Part shown: in pieces, positions 17,171 to 27,121 of the stretch
How positions within the stretch are numbered: position 1 is the first letter of the stretch
Layout: each line of letters begins with the position of its first letter
NCBI GenBank assembly: GCA_963835465.1
Contig: CAWIFR010000007.1
Coordinates: 124,001 to 188,000, forward strand
Direction of reading: 5' to 3'
From: Bog-756 sp963835465
GTDB taxonomy: Bacteria > Actinomycetota > Acidimicrobiia > Acidimicrobiales > RAAP-2
DNA: 64,000 nt
Notes under the pieces: generated by a model
What the model was told of the DNA's origin: nothing
What the model saw: the letters and a program-made list of their open reading frames with translations, nothing else
Database searches by the model: none
Made by a program: the position numbers and the translations under genes

Positions 17171-19445
17171 TCAGCTCTTGAACAGGAACTCGGCCTCGTC
17201 GTCGTCGATGAAGATCCGGAGTTCGTCGGCCAGCAGTTCGTGCTCGGCCAGTGAGGGGTCCTCCCCCACCAAGGAGACGGCCATCTCCCGGGCCCGCACC
17301 ACCAGGTCCTGGTCGCCGATGAGCCGGGCCAGCCGCAGGTCGCTGCGGCCCTTCTGCCGCGCCCCCAAGATGGTGCCCTCGCCCCGCAGCTGCAGGTCCA
17401 CCTCGGCGAGGGCGAACCCGTCGGTGGTGCTCTCCATGGCCGACAACCGAGCCTCGGCTTCGGGGGCTTCGTTCTCCGACAGGAGGTAGCACCAGGCCGG
17501 CTCGTTGCCCCGGCCCACCCGGCCCCGCAGCTGGTGCAGCTGGGCGATGCCGAACCGGTCGGCGTCCTCGACGACCATCACCGAGGCCTCGGGGATGTCC
17601 ACCCCCACCTCGATGACCGTGGTCGCCACCAGCACCTGGACGGCTCCCGACCGGAACTCGGCCATGACCCGCTCCTTCGCGGCGGCGGGCAGCTGCCCGT
17701 GCAGGAGCCCGACCCTGAGCCCGGCCAGCTCCGTCTGGGCCAGACGCTCGGCCTCGGCCACCGCCGAGGTGGCCTGGACCCGGTCCGAGCCCTCCACCAG
17801 GGGACAGACCACGAAGGCCCGCCGACCTTCGGCCACCTCGTGGCGCACCCGGGACCACGCCTCTTCGGCCTCCAGGGGGGTCCGGAGCCACCGGGTGGCG
17901 ACGGGCTGCCGGCCCGGGGGCAGCTCGTCGATGATGGTCATGTCGAGGTCGCCGAAGACCACCATGGCCGCCGTACGCGGAATGGGGGTCGCCGTCATGA
18001 CCAGCAGGTCGGGGTCACGGCCGGTCCCGTCCTCGCCCCGTCCTTTGGCTCGGAGGGCGGCCCGTTGCTCCACCCCGAATCGGTGCTGCTCGTCGATGAC
18101 CACCACCCCGAGGGAGGAGAAGCTCACCCGATCGGTGAGGAGCGCGTGCGTGCCGACCAGGATGTCGACGGTGCCGTCGGTCAACCCGGCGTGGATCACG
18201 CCGCGCTCTGACGCCGTGGTCCGGTTGGTCAGGAGGGCCACCCCCAACGGCCGGTGACCTTCGAGGGTGCCCGGGTCGGGGACGGTCAGCCCGGCCAGCA
18301 AGCTCCGCACCTCCTCGGCATGCTGCTCGGCGAGCACCTCGGTCGGGGCCATCAAGGCGGCCTGGTGCCCCCCCTGCGCAGCGGTCAGCATGGCGGCCAG
18401 GGCGACCACCGTCTTGCCCGATCCGACGTCCCCCTGCAGCAGTCGGTGCATGGGCAGCGGCCCGGCCAGGTCGGCGGCGATGGCCTCCATGGCCTCCCGT
18501 TGGGCCCGGGTCAGGGAGAAGGGCAGTCGGCTGATGAACTCCCCGACCAGGGTCACGCCCGCACCGGGCCCTGGGCCCTCCCCGCCGTCCCGCCAACCGC
18601 CGTCGACCACGTGCCGGATGCCGCGGGCGTCCCGCTGGAGCCGGGCCTGGCGCAGGACCAAGGCGAGTTGGAGCCGAAAGAGTTCGTCGAAGGCCAGGCG
18701 GCGGCGGGCGGGCTCGGGCTCGTCCGGGGAGGCGGGCCGGTGGATGTGGTTGAAGGCGGTGGTGCGATCCACCAGGCCGAACCGCTCCCGCCACGCCGGC
18801 TCCAGCGGATCGGCGAAGTCCTTGGCCCGATCGAGGGCCTCGCCGGTGATCCGGCTGATGCGAGCCGAGGTGAGCTTGGCCTTGTCGGTCAGCGGGTAGA
18901 TGGGGTAGATCCGGCCGCGGTCGCGACCCGCCTTGCGGCTCGCCCTCTCCGTCGTTCGCCTCGGCGGGCAGCTCGAGTACCTCGGCCATGGGGCTGTTCA
19001 GCTGCAGGGCGTCCCGGTAGGTGCTGACGGCTCCGAAGAACAGGGCCAGCGTGCCGACCGGCAGTTGCTTGGCCCGCCAGTTCTGGTTGAAGAACACCAC
19101 CCGGAGCCGACCGCTCTCGTCGGCGATGTCCAACTCCACCCGGGAGGGTCCCCGGCGACGGCCACGGCCGTAGCCGGCCGAGGGTCGGCTCACCCTCGTG
19201 ACGCGGGCCAGTACGGATGCCTTCTCCCCGGCCACCAGGCCGGCAATGGCCTGTAGGCGGGTGCCGTCGATGTACCGGCGCGGATAGTGGGTCAGCAGGT
19301 CCAGCACCGTCTCGATCCCGAGCTCGGCGAGTTCGACCTCGGTGCGGGGACCGACCTGGCGCAGCTCGCCCACCGGGAGCTCGGCCAGCTGACGGAGCTT
19401 GCGCTGGACCGTCCCGGCGCCCCCGGTTGGAGCCCCGGGGATCAC
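17171..19445 (-). CDS. recG: ATP-dependent DNA helicase RecG (one frameshift)
   Basis: RecG remodels stalled forks and Holliday junctions. The N-terminal part (from 19445) has the wedge/OB segment (ETVLDLLTHYPRRYIDGT, VVFFNQNWRAKQLP). The C-terminal part has LTRAQREAMEAIAADL, Walker A LLQGDVGSGKTVVA, a DEQH box (VVIDEQHRFGVEQR), VMTATPIPRTAAM, and the helicase C domain with LRGRVGRGNEPAWCYLL. The halves are in different frames; one extra base near 18930 joins them (RDRGRIYPIYPLTDKAK resumes the family sequence). Corrected length is about 757 residues, normal for RecG. GTG/ATG at 19445 overlaps the DAK2 stop, so the two genes are coupled. Confidence 0.93.
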
Positions 19446-21136
19446 TCGATGGAGAACAGGTACGGATAGAGGGGCTGTCCCCCGTGGTGCACTTCGGTCT
19501 CCACATCCGGGTGCTGGTCACGGAGCCACTCGGTGATCCGACGGGTGTCGGCGGCGCCTGACCCCTCGCCCTCGATGATGGTGACCAGGGCGTGCTCCTT
19601 CTCCACCAGGGCTTCCAACAGCCTGCAGGCGGCGCCGGACAGCGTGTCCTCCACCGCCTCGATGCCGTTGCGGGACAGGCCCAGCCAGTCGCCGGTGTGA
19701 ATGGGTCCCGCCCTGCTGTCCGAGTCACGGACCGCTCGGGTGACCTCGCCCGCCACCACGCTGCGGGCGGAGTCCTCCATGGTCCGGGCGTTGACCGCCC
19801 CCTCGGCCTCGGGGTCGTAGGCCAGCAGGGCGGCGAACCCCTCGGCGATGGTGTCGGTGGGTACCACCCAGACCGACTTGGTGGTGAGATCGTTGACCCG
19901 CTCGGCCACCGGTCGGATGTTGCCGTTGTTGGGCAGGATGATGACCGAGTTCGAACGGACCCCCTCCACGGCGTCGACCAACTCGGCGGTGGAGGGGTTC
20001 ATGGACTGGCCCCCGGCGATCAGCCCCTGCACGCCGAGTGAGCGGAAGATGCGTCCGATCCCGTCGCCGGTGGCCACCGCCACCACCCCGGTGGTCGGGG
20101 GCGGCCCCGGCGGGGTGGCCGACGGCCCGGAACCGACGGTGCCCGCGCCTTCCCGCACCCAGCGCTCCTCTTCCACCTCCTCCAGCAGGTCGGTGACCCG
20201 CAGGTTGCGGGGTCGACCGGCGTCGAGGGACGCCTCGATGGCCGCGCCGATGTCGTCGGTGTGGATGTGGCAGTTCCACAGCCCGTCCCCGCCCACCACC
20301 ACGATGGAGTCGCCCAGCCCGGCCCACACCTCCTTGAACGAGGGAATGGTGTCGTCGGGCGCCTCGAGCAGGTACATGACCTCGTACCGCAGCCCGGCCA
20401 GGGCCTGCTGGGCGGCGTGCGCCTCGGTGTCGAGGTCGTAGGCCGTCCCCGGGGCCTCGGGATTGACGGGACCGAACACGGTCGTGGGGAGGTCAGCCGG
20501 TTGGGGCATGGACCGGCCGTCCACGACGGTCAGGAGTGCGTCCAGCAGCAGCAGGAACCCGGTGCCTCCGGCGTCCACCACCCCGGCCTGTTCCAGCACC
20601 GGCAGCAGTGAGGGGGTGCGGGCCAGCGCATCGGCGGCCGCCGCCCGGGACGCCTCGGCCACCTCGACGAGGGGCAGGCCGGCCTCGGCGGCGGAGCGAG
20701 CCCCCTCGGCCGCGCCCCGGGCCACGGTCAGTATGGTGCCCTCCACGGGGCGCATGACCGCCTCGCGGGCCAGCTTGTCGGCGATGGTCAGCGCCTCGGA
20801 CAGCTCCCTCGGCCCGGGGCGGCTGGTGGCGCAGTTGAGTCCCTCGGACAGCCCGCGGAGGAGCTGGGAGAGGATCACCCCCGAGTTGCCGCGGGCGCCC
20901 ATCAAGGAGCCATGGGTGATGGCCCGGCAGGTGGCGTCGAGGTCGGGGGCGTCCAGCTGCTCCAGCTCCTTTGTGACCGACTCCAGTGTGAGGGCCATGT
21001 TGGTGCCGGTGTCGCCGTCGGGGACCGGGTAGACGTTCAGGCGGTTGATCAGCTCCCGGTGGGACCGGAGCCCGTCCCTGAACACGGTGATGACGTCACA
21101 GAGCTCCGCTGCTCCGAGCGCGTCGAGGACCACCAT
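19442..21136 (-). CDS. DAK2-domain protein, FakA/YloV-type fatty-acid kinase
   Basis: 564 residues. The N-terminal DAK2/DhaL kinase domain has NVYPVPDGDTGTNMALTL (Mg-ATP Asp residues), GSLMGARGNSGVILSQLLRG and DAGGTGFLLLLDALL. A middle domain carries HIHTDDIGAAIEA, and the C-terminal DegV-like FakA domain has NSVIILPNNGNIRPVAERV and VVPTDTIAEGFAALLAYDP. The length matches FakA, which phosphorylates fatty acids bound to FakB; a FakB gene is not in the window. It lies upstream of recG as in many Gram-positive genomes. ATG at 21136 is seven bases after TAGCAT. Confidence 0.9.
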   Translation of the reverse strand: MVVLDALGAAELCDVITVFRDGLRSHRELINRLNVYPVPDGDTGTNMALTLESVTKELEQLDAPDLDATCRAITHGSLMGARGNSGVILSQLLRGLSEGLNCATSRPGPRELSEALTIADKLAREAVMRPVEGTILTVARGAAEGARSAAEAGLPLVEVAEASRAAAADALARTPSLLPVLEQAGVVDAGGTGFLLLLDALLTVVDGRSMPQPADLPTTVFGPVNPEAPGTAYDLDTEAHAAQQALAGLRYEVMYLLEAPDDTIPSFKEVWAGLGDSIVVVGGDGLWNCHIHTDDIGAAIEASLDAGRPRNLRVTDLLEEVEEERWVREGAGTVGSGPSATPPGPPPTTGVVAVATGDGIGRIFRSLGVQGLIAGGQSMNPSTAELVDAVEGVRSNSVIILPNNGNIRPVAERVNDLTTKSVWVVPTDTIAEGFAALLAYDPEAEGAVNARTMEDSARSVVAGEVTRAVRDSDSRAGPIHTGDWLGLSRNGIEAVEDTLSGAACRLLEALVEKEHALVTIIEGEGSGAADTRRITEWLRDQHPDVETEVHHGGQPLYPYLFSIE

Positions 21137-21143
21137 GGCCAGG

Positions 21144-21149
21144 ATGCTA
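21144..21149 (-). promoter_or_regulatory. -10 element TAGCAT, leaderless start of DAK2-recG
   Basis: TAGCAT on the minus strand, a seven-base spacer, then ATG at 21136. It is divergent from rpmB. Confidence 0.55.
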
Positions 21150-21195
21150 ACCTTTGTGCCTTACCCAGAGGATCCTACGAGGAAGTCGGAGTGTC

Positions 21196-21405
21196 ATGGC
21201 AGCGGTGTGTGAGGTCTGCGGCAAGAAGCCGTCGTTCGGAATGAACATCAGTCACTCCCACCGTCGGACCAAGCGCCGGTGGGATCCCAACATCCAGCGG
21301 GTGCGAGCTCTGGTGGACGGTTCGCCCAAGCGGCTCAACGTCTGCACCTCGTGCATCCGGTCCGGCAAGGTCACCAAGCCGCCGGTTCGAAACATCCCGG
21401 CCTGA
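21196..21405 (+). CDS. rpmB: 50S ribosomal protein bL28
   Basis: 69 residues of bL28: MAAVCEVCGKKPSFGMNISH, HRRTKRRWDPNIQRVRALVDG and NVCTSCIRSGKV. The CxxC pairs are the zinc-binding C+ form. ATG at 21196 follows GAGGAAGTCGGAG, a leadered start unlike the divergent DAK2 gene. The position divergent to the DAK2-recG pair is widely conserved. Confidence 0.97.
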   Translation: MAAVCEVCGKKPSFGMNISHSHRRTKRRWDPNIQRVRALVDGSPKRLNVCTSCIRSGKVTKPPVRNIPA

Positions 21406-21425
21406 GTTCGATCGGGCCGTCGGTC

Positions 21426-21447
21426 GTGCCGGGCCGGACGCCGGCAC
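21426..21447. terminator. Hairpin between rpmB and the histidine kinase gene
   Basis: GTGCCGG / CCGGCAC with an eight-base loop in the 85-base convergent gap. 7-bp stem, no U-tract. Confidence 0.5.
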
Positions 21448-21490
21448 CCCCGGCCCCCGCCCGCACCCCGGTGCTCTGGTCGGTCGCGCC

Positions 21491-23311
21491 TCAGGCCGCC
21501 GACCCGGTGACGGGCCGCCCGGCCGGATGCCCGTTACTTCGGGTTCGTCTCGCTGCCGGGTCAGCCGTCGGATTCCTCGCCTGACGCGGGGTCGGTGGCG
21601 TTGCGGCGGGAACCGGAGCCGGCCCGGACGTGGCCCGGGGGGCCACCGTCGCCGGGGCCAGCCCTGGATGAGCCAAGGGCAGTCGCACCTCGAAGGTCGC
21701 CCCGGGTCCCGGGCTGAGGCCCACGGTGCCCCCATGGGCCTGGACGATGGCCGCCACGATGGCCAGACCGAGCCCGGCGCCACCCGAAGCGCGGGACCGT
21801 GAGGGGTCCGCCCGGTAGAACGCCTCGAAGATGCGGGGGGCGTCGGCGGGATCGATGCCCGGGCCGTCGTCATGGACGGTGACCACGGCCCACGGGCCCG
21901 GCGCGCCGGTACTTGCCGCCAGGCCCACCCCGGCCCGCTCGAACCCGCCGCCACCCACCGGTGCCGGGCCCGGGCCGGTGTCACGGGTCACCCGGATCTC
22001 GACGCTGGTGCCCACTGGTGTGTGACTGACCGCGTTGCCGGCCAGGTTGTCGAGCACCTGGCGCAGTCGGTCGGGGTCGCCCTCGACCACCACCGGCCCC
22101 TCCCCCTCGACCACCACCGCCCGGTCGGGGGCCGAGACCGAGAGGCCACCAGCAGCCCGGTGGGCCAGCTCGACCAGGTCCACCGGCTCCTGACGCAAGG
22201 GGCGTTCGTGATCCAGTTGGGCCAGGAGGAAGAGGTCGTCGACCAGAGTGGACATCCGGCCGGCTTCCTCCCGGACGTGGCGCAGCGAGACGGCCAAGTC
22301 GGCCGGTCGGTCCTGCATCCCGAGCTCGAAGAGCTCGGCGTAGCCGAGGATCGAGGTCAGCGGGGTGCGGAGCTCGTGGGAGGCGTCCGCGAGGAACCGC
22401 CGCAGCCTGTCCTCGGACGCCGCCCGCTCGGCGAAGGCCACCTCGATCTCGTCGATCATGGTGTTGAAGGCCTCACCCAACTGGCCGACCTCGGTCCCGC
22501 CCGACACGGCGGGGACCCGCTGGCTCAGATCGCCCTCGGCGATGGCGCCTGCCGCACGGGTCATGGACTCCAGGGGACGCAGATCCCGGCGCACCATCAC
22601 CCACGACAGCACCCCGAGCCCGGCCAGCACCAGCGCGGACACGACGAGTTCGATCCAGAGGAGATGGCGCAGTGTGGACTCCAGGTCCCCCAGCGGCACA
22701 GCCACCACGACCAGGCCGGTCCCGTCGACCAGCGGCTTGGCCAGGGCGCGGTAGGCGACGGCGGCGGGGCCGGTGCCCGACGTCGTGAAGTAGAAGTCCC
22801 GACCCGCGGGGAGCCCGTGACCGGGAAGTGTGGTGGGGATGACCGGGGCCGAAGGGGCCTTACCCCCGTAGGAGAAGAACAGGTGGGCCTCGACCTTGCC
22901 GTCGGCCCCCCGGAGCTGTCCGTAGGTGCCCGGGGGCACCAACACCCCCCGGTCGGCGCGCCGTCCGGGTCCGACAAGGCGCCCGCCGTTGAGGAAGGAG
23001 CCCGGCCCCTGGAAGGGGTCGGTGGGGACGGTGGTGGCCGTGCCGGTCGATCCGGTCCCCGTCGCTCCGGTGCCCGCACCGGTGGTGCCGGGGGGGGCCG
23101 AAGGCGTCGGCGGCGCCGCCGGCACTTGGGGCCCGAGCCCCGAGGAAGACAACAGGGCTCGTCCCACGGGGAAGGCCGCCACCTCCAGCTGCTGATCGAC
23201 TCGGGTGGTCAGGAACGATTGGAGCACGTTGTAGGTGATCACGTCGGAGATGAGGAGGCCGGCGGCCACGATGCCCACCAGCAGCAGGAGCAGTCGGAGT
23301 CGAAGGGTCAC
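21491..23311 (-). CDS. Sensor histidine kinase
   Basis: 606-residue membrane kinase. TM1 is about residues 5-28. It is followed by an extracytoplasmic region of roughly 190 residues containing a Gly/Thr/Pro-rich low-complexity part, then TM2 (LVLAGLGVLSWVMV), HAMP, HisKA with the phospho-acceptor His in FLADASHELRTPLTSILGYA, and HATPase_c with N box (LDNLAGNAVSHT), G1 (VHDDGPGID) and G2 (GGAGLGLAIVAAIVQ). The start overlaps the response-regulator stop (GTGA), so both are one transcript. The signal is unknown. It resembles actinobacterial MprB/TrcS-type kinases in layout. The C-terminal tail of about 50 residues is disordered and Pro/Ala-rich. Confidence 0.93.
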   Translation of the reverse strand: MTLRLRLLLLLVGIVAAGLLISDVITYNVLQSFLTTRVDQQLEVAAFPVGRALLSSSGLGPQVPAAPPTPSAPPGTTGAGTGATGTGSTGTATTVPTDPFQGPGSFLNGGRLVGPGRRADRGVLVPPGTYGQLRGADGKVEAHLFFSYGGKAPSAPVIPTTLPGHGLPAGRDFYFTTSGTGPAAVAYRALAKPLVDGTGLVVVAVPLGDLESTLRHLLWIELVVSALVLAGLGVLSWVMVRRDLRPLESMTRAAGAIAEGDLSQRVPAVSGGTEVGQLGEAFNTMIDEIEVAFAERAASEDRLRRFLADASHELRTPLTSILGYAELFELGMQDRPADLAVSLRHVREEAGRMSTLVDDLFLLAQLDHERPLRQEPVDLVELAHRAAGGLSVSAPDRAVVVEGEGPVVVEGDPDRLRQVLDNLAGNAVSHTPVGTSVEIRVTRDTGPGPAPVGGGGFERAGVGLAASTGAPGPWAVVTVHDDGPGIDPADAPRIFEAFYRADPSRSRASGGAGLGLAIVAAIVQAHGGTVGLSPGPGATFEVRLPLAHPGLAPATVAPRATSGPAPVPAATPPTPRQARNPTADPAARRTRSNGHPAGRPVTGSAA

Positions 23312-24027
23312 GAGGCACCCCCGTCGGCCACCGGTCGGAGGCGCATGCTGTACCCGATGCCCCGCACCGTGCGAATGAGGGGCGGGCCGTGGGCATCGAG
23401 CTTCTTCCGCAGGTAGCTGACGTAGACCTCGACCATGTTGACCTTGCCATCGAAGGTGTAGTCCCAGACTCGGTCCCGGATCTGGGCCTTGGACACCACC
23501 TGGCCGGCGTTCATCATCAGGTAGTGGAGCAGCCGGAACTCGGTGGGCGTCAGCTCGACGACGGCCCCCCGCCGTCGCACCTCGTGGCTCTCCTCGTCGA
23601 GTTCGACATCGGCCACCACCAGGCGCGGCCCCTCGTCCCCGTACCCGTCGGCGCGGCGCAGGATGGCACTCACCCGCAGCAGCATCTCCTCGACGCTGAA
23701 CGGCTTGGTCATGTAGTCGTCCCCGCCCAGGGCCAGTCCCCGCAACCGGTCGTCCAGGTCGCCCCGGGCGGTCAGGAACAGGACCGGGATGTCGGCTGTC
23801 TGACGCTCGTGGCCCAGACGCTCGAGCACGGTGAACCCGTCGAGATCCGGCAGCATCACGTCGAGGACGAGGAGGTGGGGCCGGAAGGCGGCGACGGCCC
23901 GGAGGGCGTCGGCGCCGGTGTGGGCCACCTCAACGGTCGCCCCCTGGAGGTGCAGGGCCATGGTGAGGAGGTCGGTGATGCTCTTCTCGTCGTCGACGAC
24001 CAGGATACGGCGCTCCAGGCCGGTCAC
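23308..24027 (-). CDS. OmpR-family response regulator
   Basis: About 239 residues. The receiver domain has RRILVVDDEKSITDLL, the phospho-acceptor Asp in LVLDVMLPDLDGF, the LTARGDLDDR switch and Lys in YMTKPFSVEEML. The C-terminal winged helix has LTPTEFRLLHYLMMNAGQ, KAQIRDRVWDY, VEVYVSYLRKKLD and IRTVRGIGYSMR. GTG at 24027 is preferred because GGAGG lies six bases upstream; GTG at 24033 sits inside that site. It works with the kinase encoded next to it. Confidence 0.95.
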   Translation of the reverse strand: MTGLERRILVVDDEKSITDLLTMALHLQGATVEVAHTGADALRAVAAFRPHLLVLDVMLPDLDGFTVLERLGHERQTADIPVLFLTARGDLDDRLRGLALGGDDYMTKPFSVEEMLLRVSAILRRADGYGDEGPRLVVADVELDEESHEVRRRGAVVELTPTEFRLLHYLMMNAGQVVSKAQIRDRVWDYTFDGKVNMVEVYVSYLRKKLDAHGPPLIRTVRGIGYSMRLRPVADGGAS

Positions 24028-24111
24028 GCCCACCCTCCACCCGCCCCGTTCCGGACCCTTCGGGAGCCTCTGCGCATCCCTTCATGGTGACGGAACGAAC
24101 TGTGCGTTTCC

Positions 24112-25146
24112 TTAGAACGTGTGACGCCACCCCTCCGTGGCCACCGGGACGCCGCCCAGGGTGTAGACCCCGGGCCGGTCGCTGCAGCGTCCGATGGGCA
24201 ACGGCGGGGCGAGCTCGGCCACCCGGAACGCCGAGAGCAGGCGGTCCGGGTCCCCGGTGGCCAGCACCAGCTCATAGTCCTCCCCTCCGCCCAGCGCCTC
24301 GTCGGAGGTGGCACCGTCGGCCACGGGCACGTTCTCGAGCTCCACACCCACGCCCGAGGCCTCGGCCAGATGGATGAGGTCGGCCAGCAACCCGTCCGAG
24401 ACGTCGATGGCCGCCGAGGCTCCCGAACGCCGTGCTGCCTCACCCTCGGCCAGGCGGGCCACCGGACGTCGGTGGGCCCGGACCAGACTCGAAATTTCCG
24501 GCTGGCGTAGCAGCGGGGCCTGCCGCGGCTCGGCCGCGGCAGCCCGGAGGAGTCGGAGTCCGGCGGCCGACCGCCCCAGGGCGCCGGTGACGAAGAGTCG
24601 GTGACCCGGACGGGCGCCCGATCGGAGCATCGGGGGCTCCCCTCCGGGCTCCGAGCCCCCGATGACCGCGGTCGAGAGCACCAGCACGGGCGAACGGGCC
24701 AGGTCGCCGCCGACGACGACGCAGCCGCTCTCCCCGGCGGCCTCCGCCAGTCCTGCCCCCAGCCCGGCCAGGTCGGCACCGGGTGGGGCGGCCACCGAGA
24801 CCAACGCGTGCTCCGGTCGTGTCCCCATGGCCGCCAGGTCCGAGACGGTGACCATCAGCGCCTTGTACCCGATGTCCTTCGGACTGGACAGGTCCGGGTC
24901 GAAGTGAATACCGGCCACCACCAGGTCGGTGGCCAGCAGGACGCGACCCCCCGGTGGCACGCCGACCACCGCGGCGTCGTCGCCGATCCAGACCTGGTCG
25001 GGTGGCGGCACGTCACCGCCTGGCGAACGAAGCCTGGCCACCGCCTCGAACTGCTCCCGCAGCGCGGCGATGGCATCGAACTCGTCGACCGGGGCGGGGC
25101 GGTCCTCTGGGCGGCCCGGGGCGCCCCCGGAATTGGGACTCTGCAC
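24112..25146 (-). CDS. thiL: Thiamine-monophosphate kinase
   Basis: 344-residue AIR-synthase-fold kinase: thiamine phosphate + ATP to thiamine diphosphate. Motifs are VWIGDDAAVVGVPPG, ATDLVVAGIHF, KALMVTVSDLAAMGTRP, CVVVGGDLARSPV, AIDVSDGLLADLIHLA and GGGEDYELVLATG. The product feeds ThDP enzymes such as the kgd product encoded at 42-45 kb. GTG at 25146 lies six bases after TAGGCA, a near-match to the leaderless pattern. Divergent from pckG. Confidence 0.93.
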   Translation of the reverse strand: MQSPNSGGAPGRPEDRPAPVDEFDAIAALREQFEAVARLRSPGGDVPPPDQVWIGDDAAVVGVPPGGRVLLATDLVVAGIHFDPDLSSPKDIGYKALMVTVSDLAAMGTRPEHALVSVAAPPGADLAGLGAGLAEAAGESGCVVVGGDLARSPVLVLSTAVIGGSEPGGEPPMLRSGARPGHRLFVTGALGRSAAGLRLLRAAAAEPRQAPLLRQPEISSLVRAHRRPVARLAEGEAARRSGASAAIDVSDGLLADLIHLAEASGVGVELENVPVADGATSDEALGGGEDYELVLATGDPDRLLSAFRVAELAPPLPIGRCSDRPGVYTLGGVPVATEGWRHTF

Positions 25147-25152
25147 TCCCCT

Positions 25153-25158
25153 TGCCTA
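25153..25158 (-). promoter_or_regulatory. Weak -10 element TAGGCA upstream of thiL
   Basis: TAGGCA lies six bases before GTG at 25146. The spacing matches the leaderless genes but the final base is A, not T. Confidence 0.35.
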
Positions 25159-25268
25159 CCATTGAGGGGCCGGATCACCACTACTATCGGTGGATAACCG
25201 GTGGGCAGGTCCCCAGGACTGGTCCACCGGAGCGCCCCACCGGAACCCCGAGGAGGACCACCCAGCCC

Positions 25269-27060
25269 ATGCCCCCGACCACGAACAAGAAGCTGATCGC
25301 ATGGGTGGACGAGATCGCGGCCCTGACCGAGCCGGCCGCCGTGGAGTGGTGTGACGGGTCGGCCGAAGAGTACGACCGCCTGTGCCAGCTCCTCGTGGAC
25401 AACGGCACTTTCACCAAGCTGTCCGACGCCAAGCGACCGAACAGCTACTGGGCCCACTCCGATCCCGGTGACGTGGCCCGGGTCGAAGACCGCACCTTCA
25501 TCTGTTCGACCCTCGAAGAGGACGCCGGCCCCACGAACAACTGGCAGGAACCGGCCGAGATGCGCACCGTTCTCACCGGTCTGTTCAAAGGTTCGATGAA
25601 GGGGCGGACGATGTACGTGGTGCCGTTCTCCATGGGCCCGCTGGGTTCGAACATCGCCCACATCGGCGTGGAGATCACCGACTCGGCCTATGTGGCCGTG
25701 TCCATGCGGATCATGACGCGGATGGGACGAGGGGCCCTGGAGGTGCTCGGTGAGGACGGGGAGTTCGTGCCCTGTCTCCACTCGGTGGGTGCCCCCCTGG
25801 CCGACGGCGAGGTCGATGTGGCGTGGCCGTGCGACTCGGAGAACAAGTACATCGTGCACTTCCCCGAGACCCGGGAGATCTGGTCCTACGGCTCCGGCTA
25901 CGGCGGGAACGCCCTCCTGGGCAAGAAGTGCTTCGCCCTGCGCATCGCCTCGGTGATGGCCAGGGACGACAACTGGCTGGCCGAGCACATGCTGATCCTG
26001 AAGCTGACCTCGCCCGCCGGCGAGACGAGGTATGTCACCGGGGCCTTCCCGTCGGCCTGCGGGAAGACCAATCTGGCCATGCTCATACCCACCCTCCCCG
26101 ACTGGAAGGTGGAGACCGTGGGTGACGACATCTGCTGGATGAAGTTCGGTCCCGACGGGCGGCTCTACGCCATCAATCCCGAGGCCGGCTTCTTCGGCGT
26201 GGCCCCCGGCACCAACAGTCACACCAACCCCAACGCCATGCTCACCCTGGACGGCAACGCCATCTTCACCAACACCGCCCTGACCGCCGACGGCGACATC
26301 TGGTGGGAGGGCATGACCGATGAGGCCCCGGCCCACGCCACCTCGTGGAAGGGCGAGGCGTGGACGCCGGAGTCGGACTTCCCAGCCGCCCACCCCAACG
26401 CCCGCTTCACCGTTCCTGCGTCCCAGGACCCGGCCATCGCCTCCGAGTGGGAGGATCCGGCCGGGGTGCCCATCGACGCCATCCTGTTCGGTGGCCGGCG
26501 GGCCTCGGTGGTGCCGTTGGTGTTCCAGTCCCGGGACTGGGAGCACGGCGTGTTCCTCGGCTCGATCATGGCCTCGGAGACCACGGCGGCGGCGGCGGGC
26601 GCCGTCGGCAATCTGCGTCGGGACCCCTTCGCCATGCTCCCCTTCTGCGGCTACAACATGGCCGACTACTTCGCCCACTGGCTCGAAGATCGGCGCCGGC
26701 GCCGACCCCGAGAAGCTCCCCAAGATCTTCTACGTCAACTGGTTCCGCAAGGACGACGACGGCCGGTGGCTGTGGCCGGGCTACGGCGAGAACTCCCGCG
26801 TGCTGGAATGGGTGTTCGAGCGGGTGAGTGGCACCGGTGAGGCGACCGAGACGCCCATCGGGTACATCCCGGCCCCCGGGGCCATCGATACCGACGGACT
26901 CGACGTATCGGCCGCTGACATGGAGAAGCTGCTCACGGTCAACGTCGAGGAGTGGCGGGCCGAGGTGCCGAGCATCCGTGCGCACTTCGCCACCTTCGGC
27001 GACAAGCTCCCGGCCGGGCTCGCCGCCGAGGTCGACCTCCTCGAGCAGCGGCTCAGCTGA
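25269..27060 (+). CDS. pckG: Phosphoenolpyruvate carboxykinase (GTP), one frameshift
   Basis: GTP-dependent PEPCK: oxaloacetate + GTP to PEP + CO2, gluconeogenesis. Motifs are MKGRTMYVVPFSMGPLGSN, WSYGSGYGGNALLGKKC, the kinase-1 loop FPSACGKTN with the reactive Cys of the GTP class, KVETVGDDICWMKFG, EAGFFGVAPGTN and LFGGRRASVVPLVFQSRDW. At about 26690 one extra base (GAAGATC where GAGATC restores the frame) breaks the gene; the rest (PKIFYVNWFRKDDDGRWLWP, YIPAPGAID) continues in the next frame to 27060. Corrected length is 596-597 residues, normal for the family. The ATG follows GGAGGA with an 11-12-base gap. Confidence 0.95.
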
Positions 27061-27082
27061 GCCTTCGGACCCTGGTCGTCTC

Positions 27083-27116
27083 CTCCGCCGGCGACAGCGC
27101 TGGCGCCGGAGCGGAG
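27083..27116. terminator. Hairpin between pckG and the MFS gene
   Basis: CTCCGCCGGCG pairs with CGCCGG-CGGAG through an 11-bp stem with a two-base bulge and ten-base loop, inside the 61-base convergent gap. Confidence 0.55.
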
Positions 27117-27121
27117 CCCGG

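Noticed and set aside
21370..21405. Possible tRNA T-arm (GGTTCGAAAC)
   Set aside because: It lies inside rpmB, and no acceptor or anticodon arm can be formed around it. No tRNA was found anywhere in the window.
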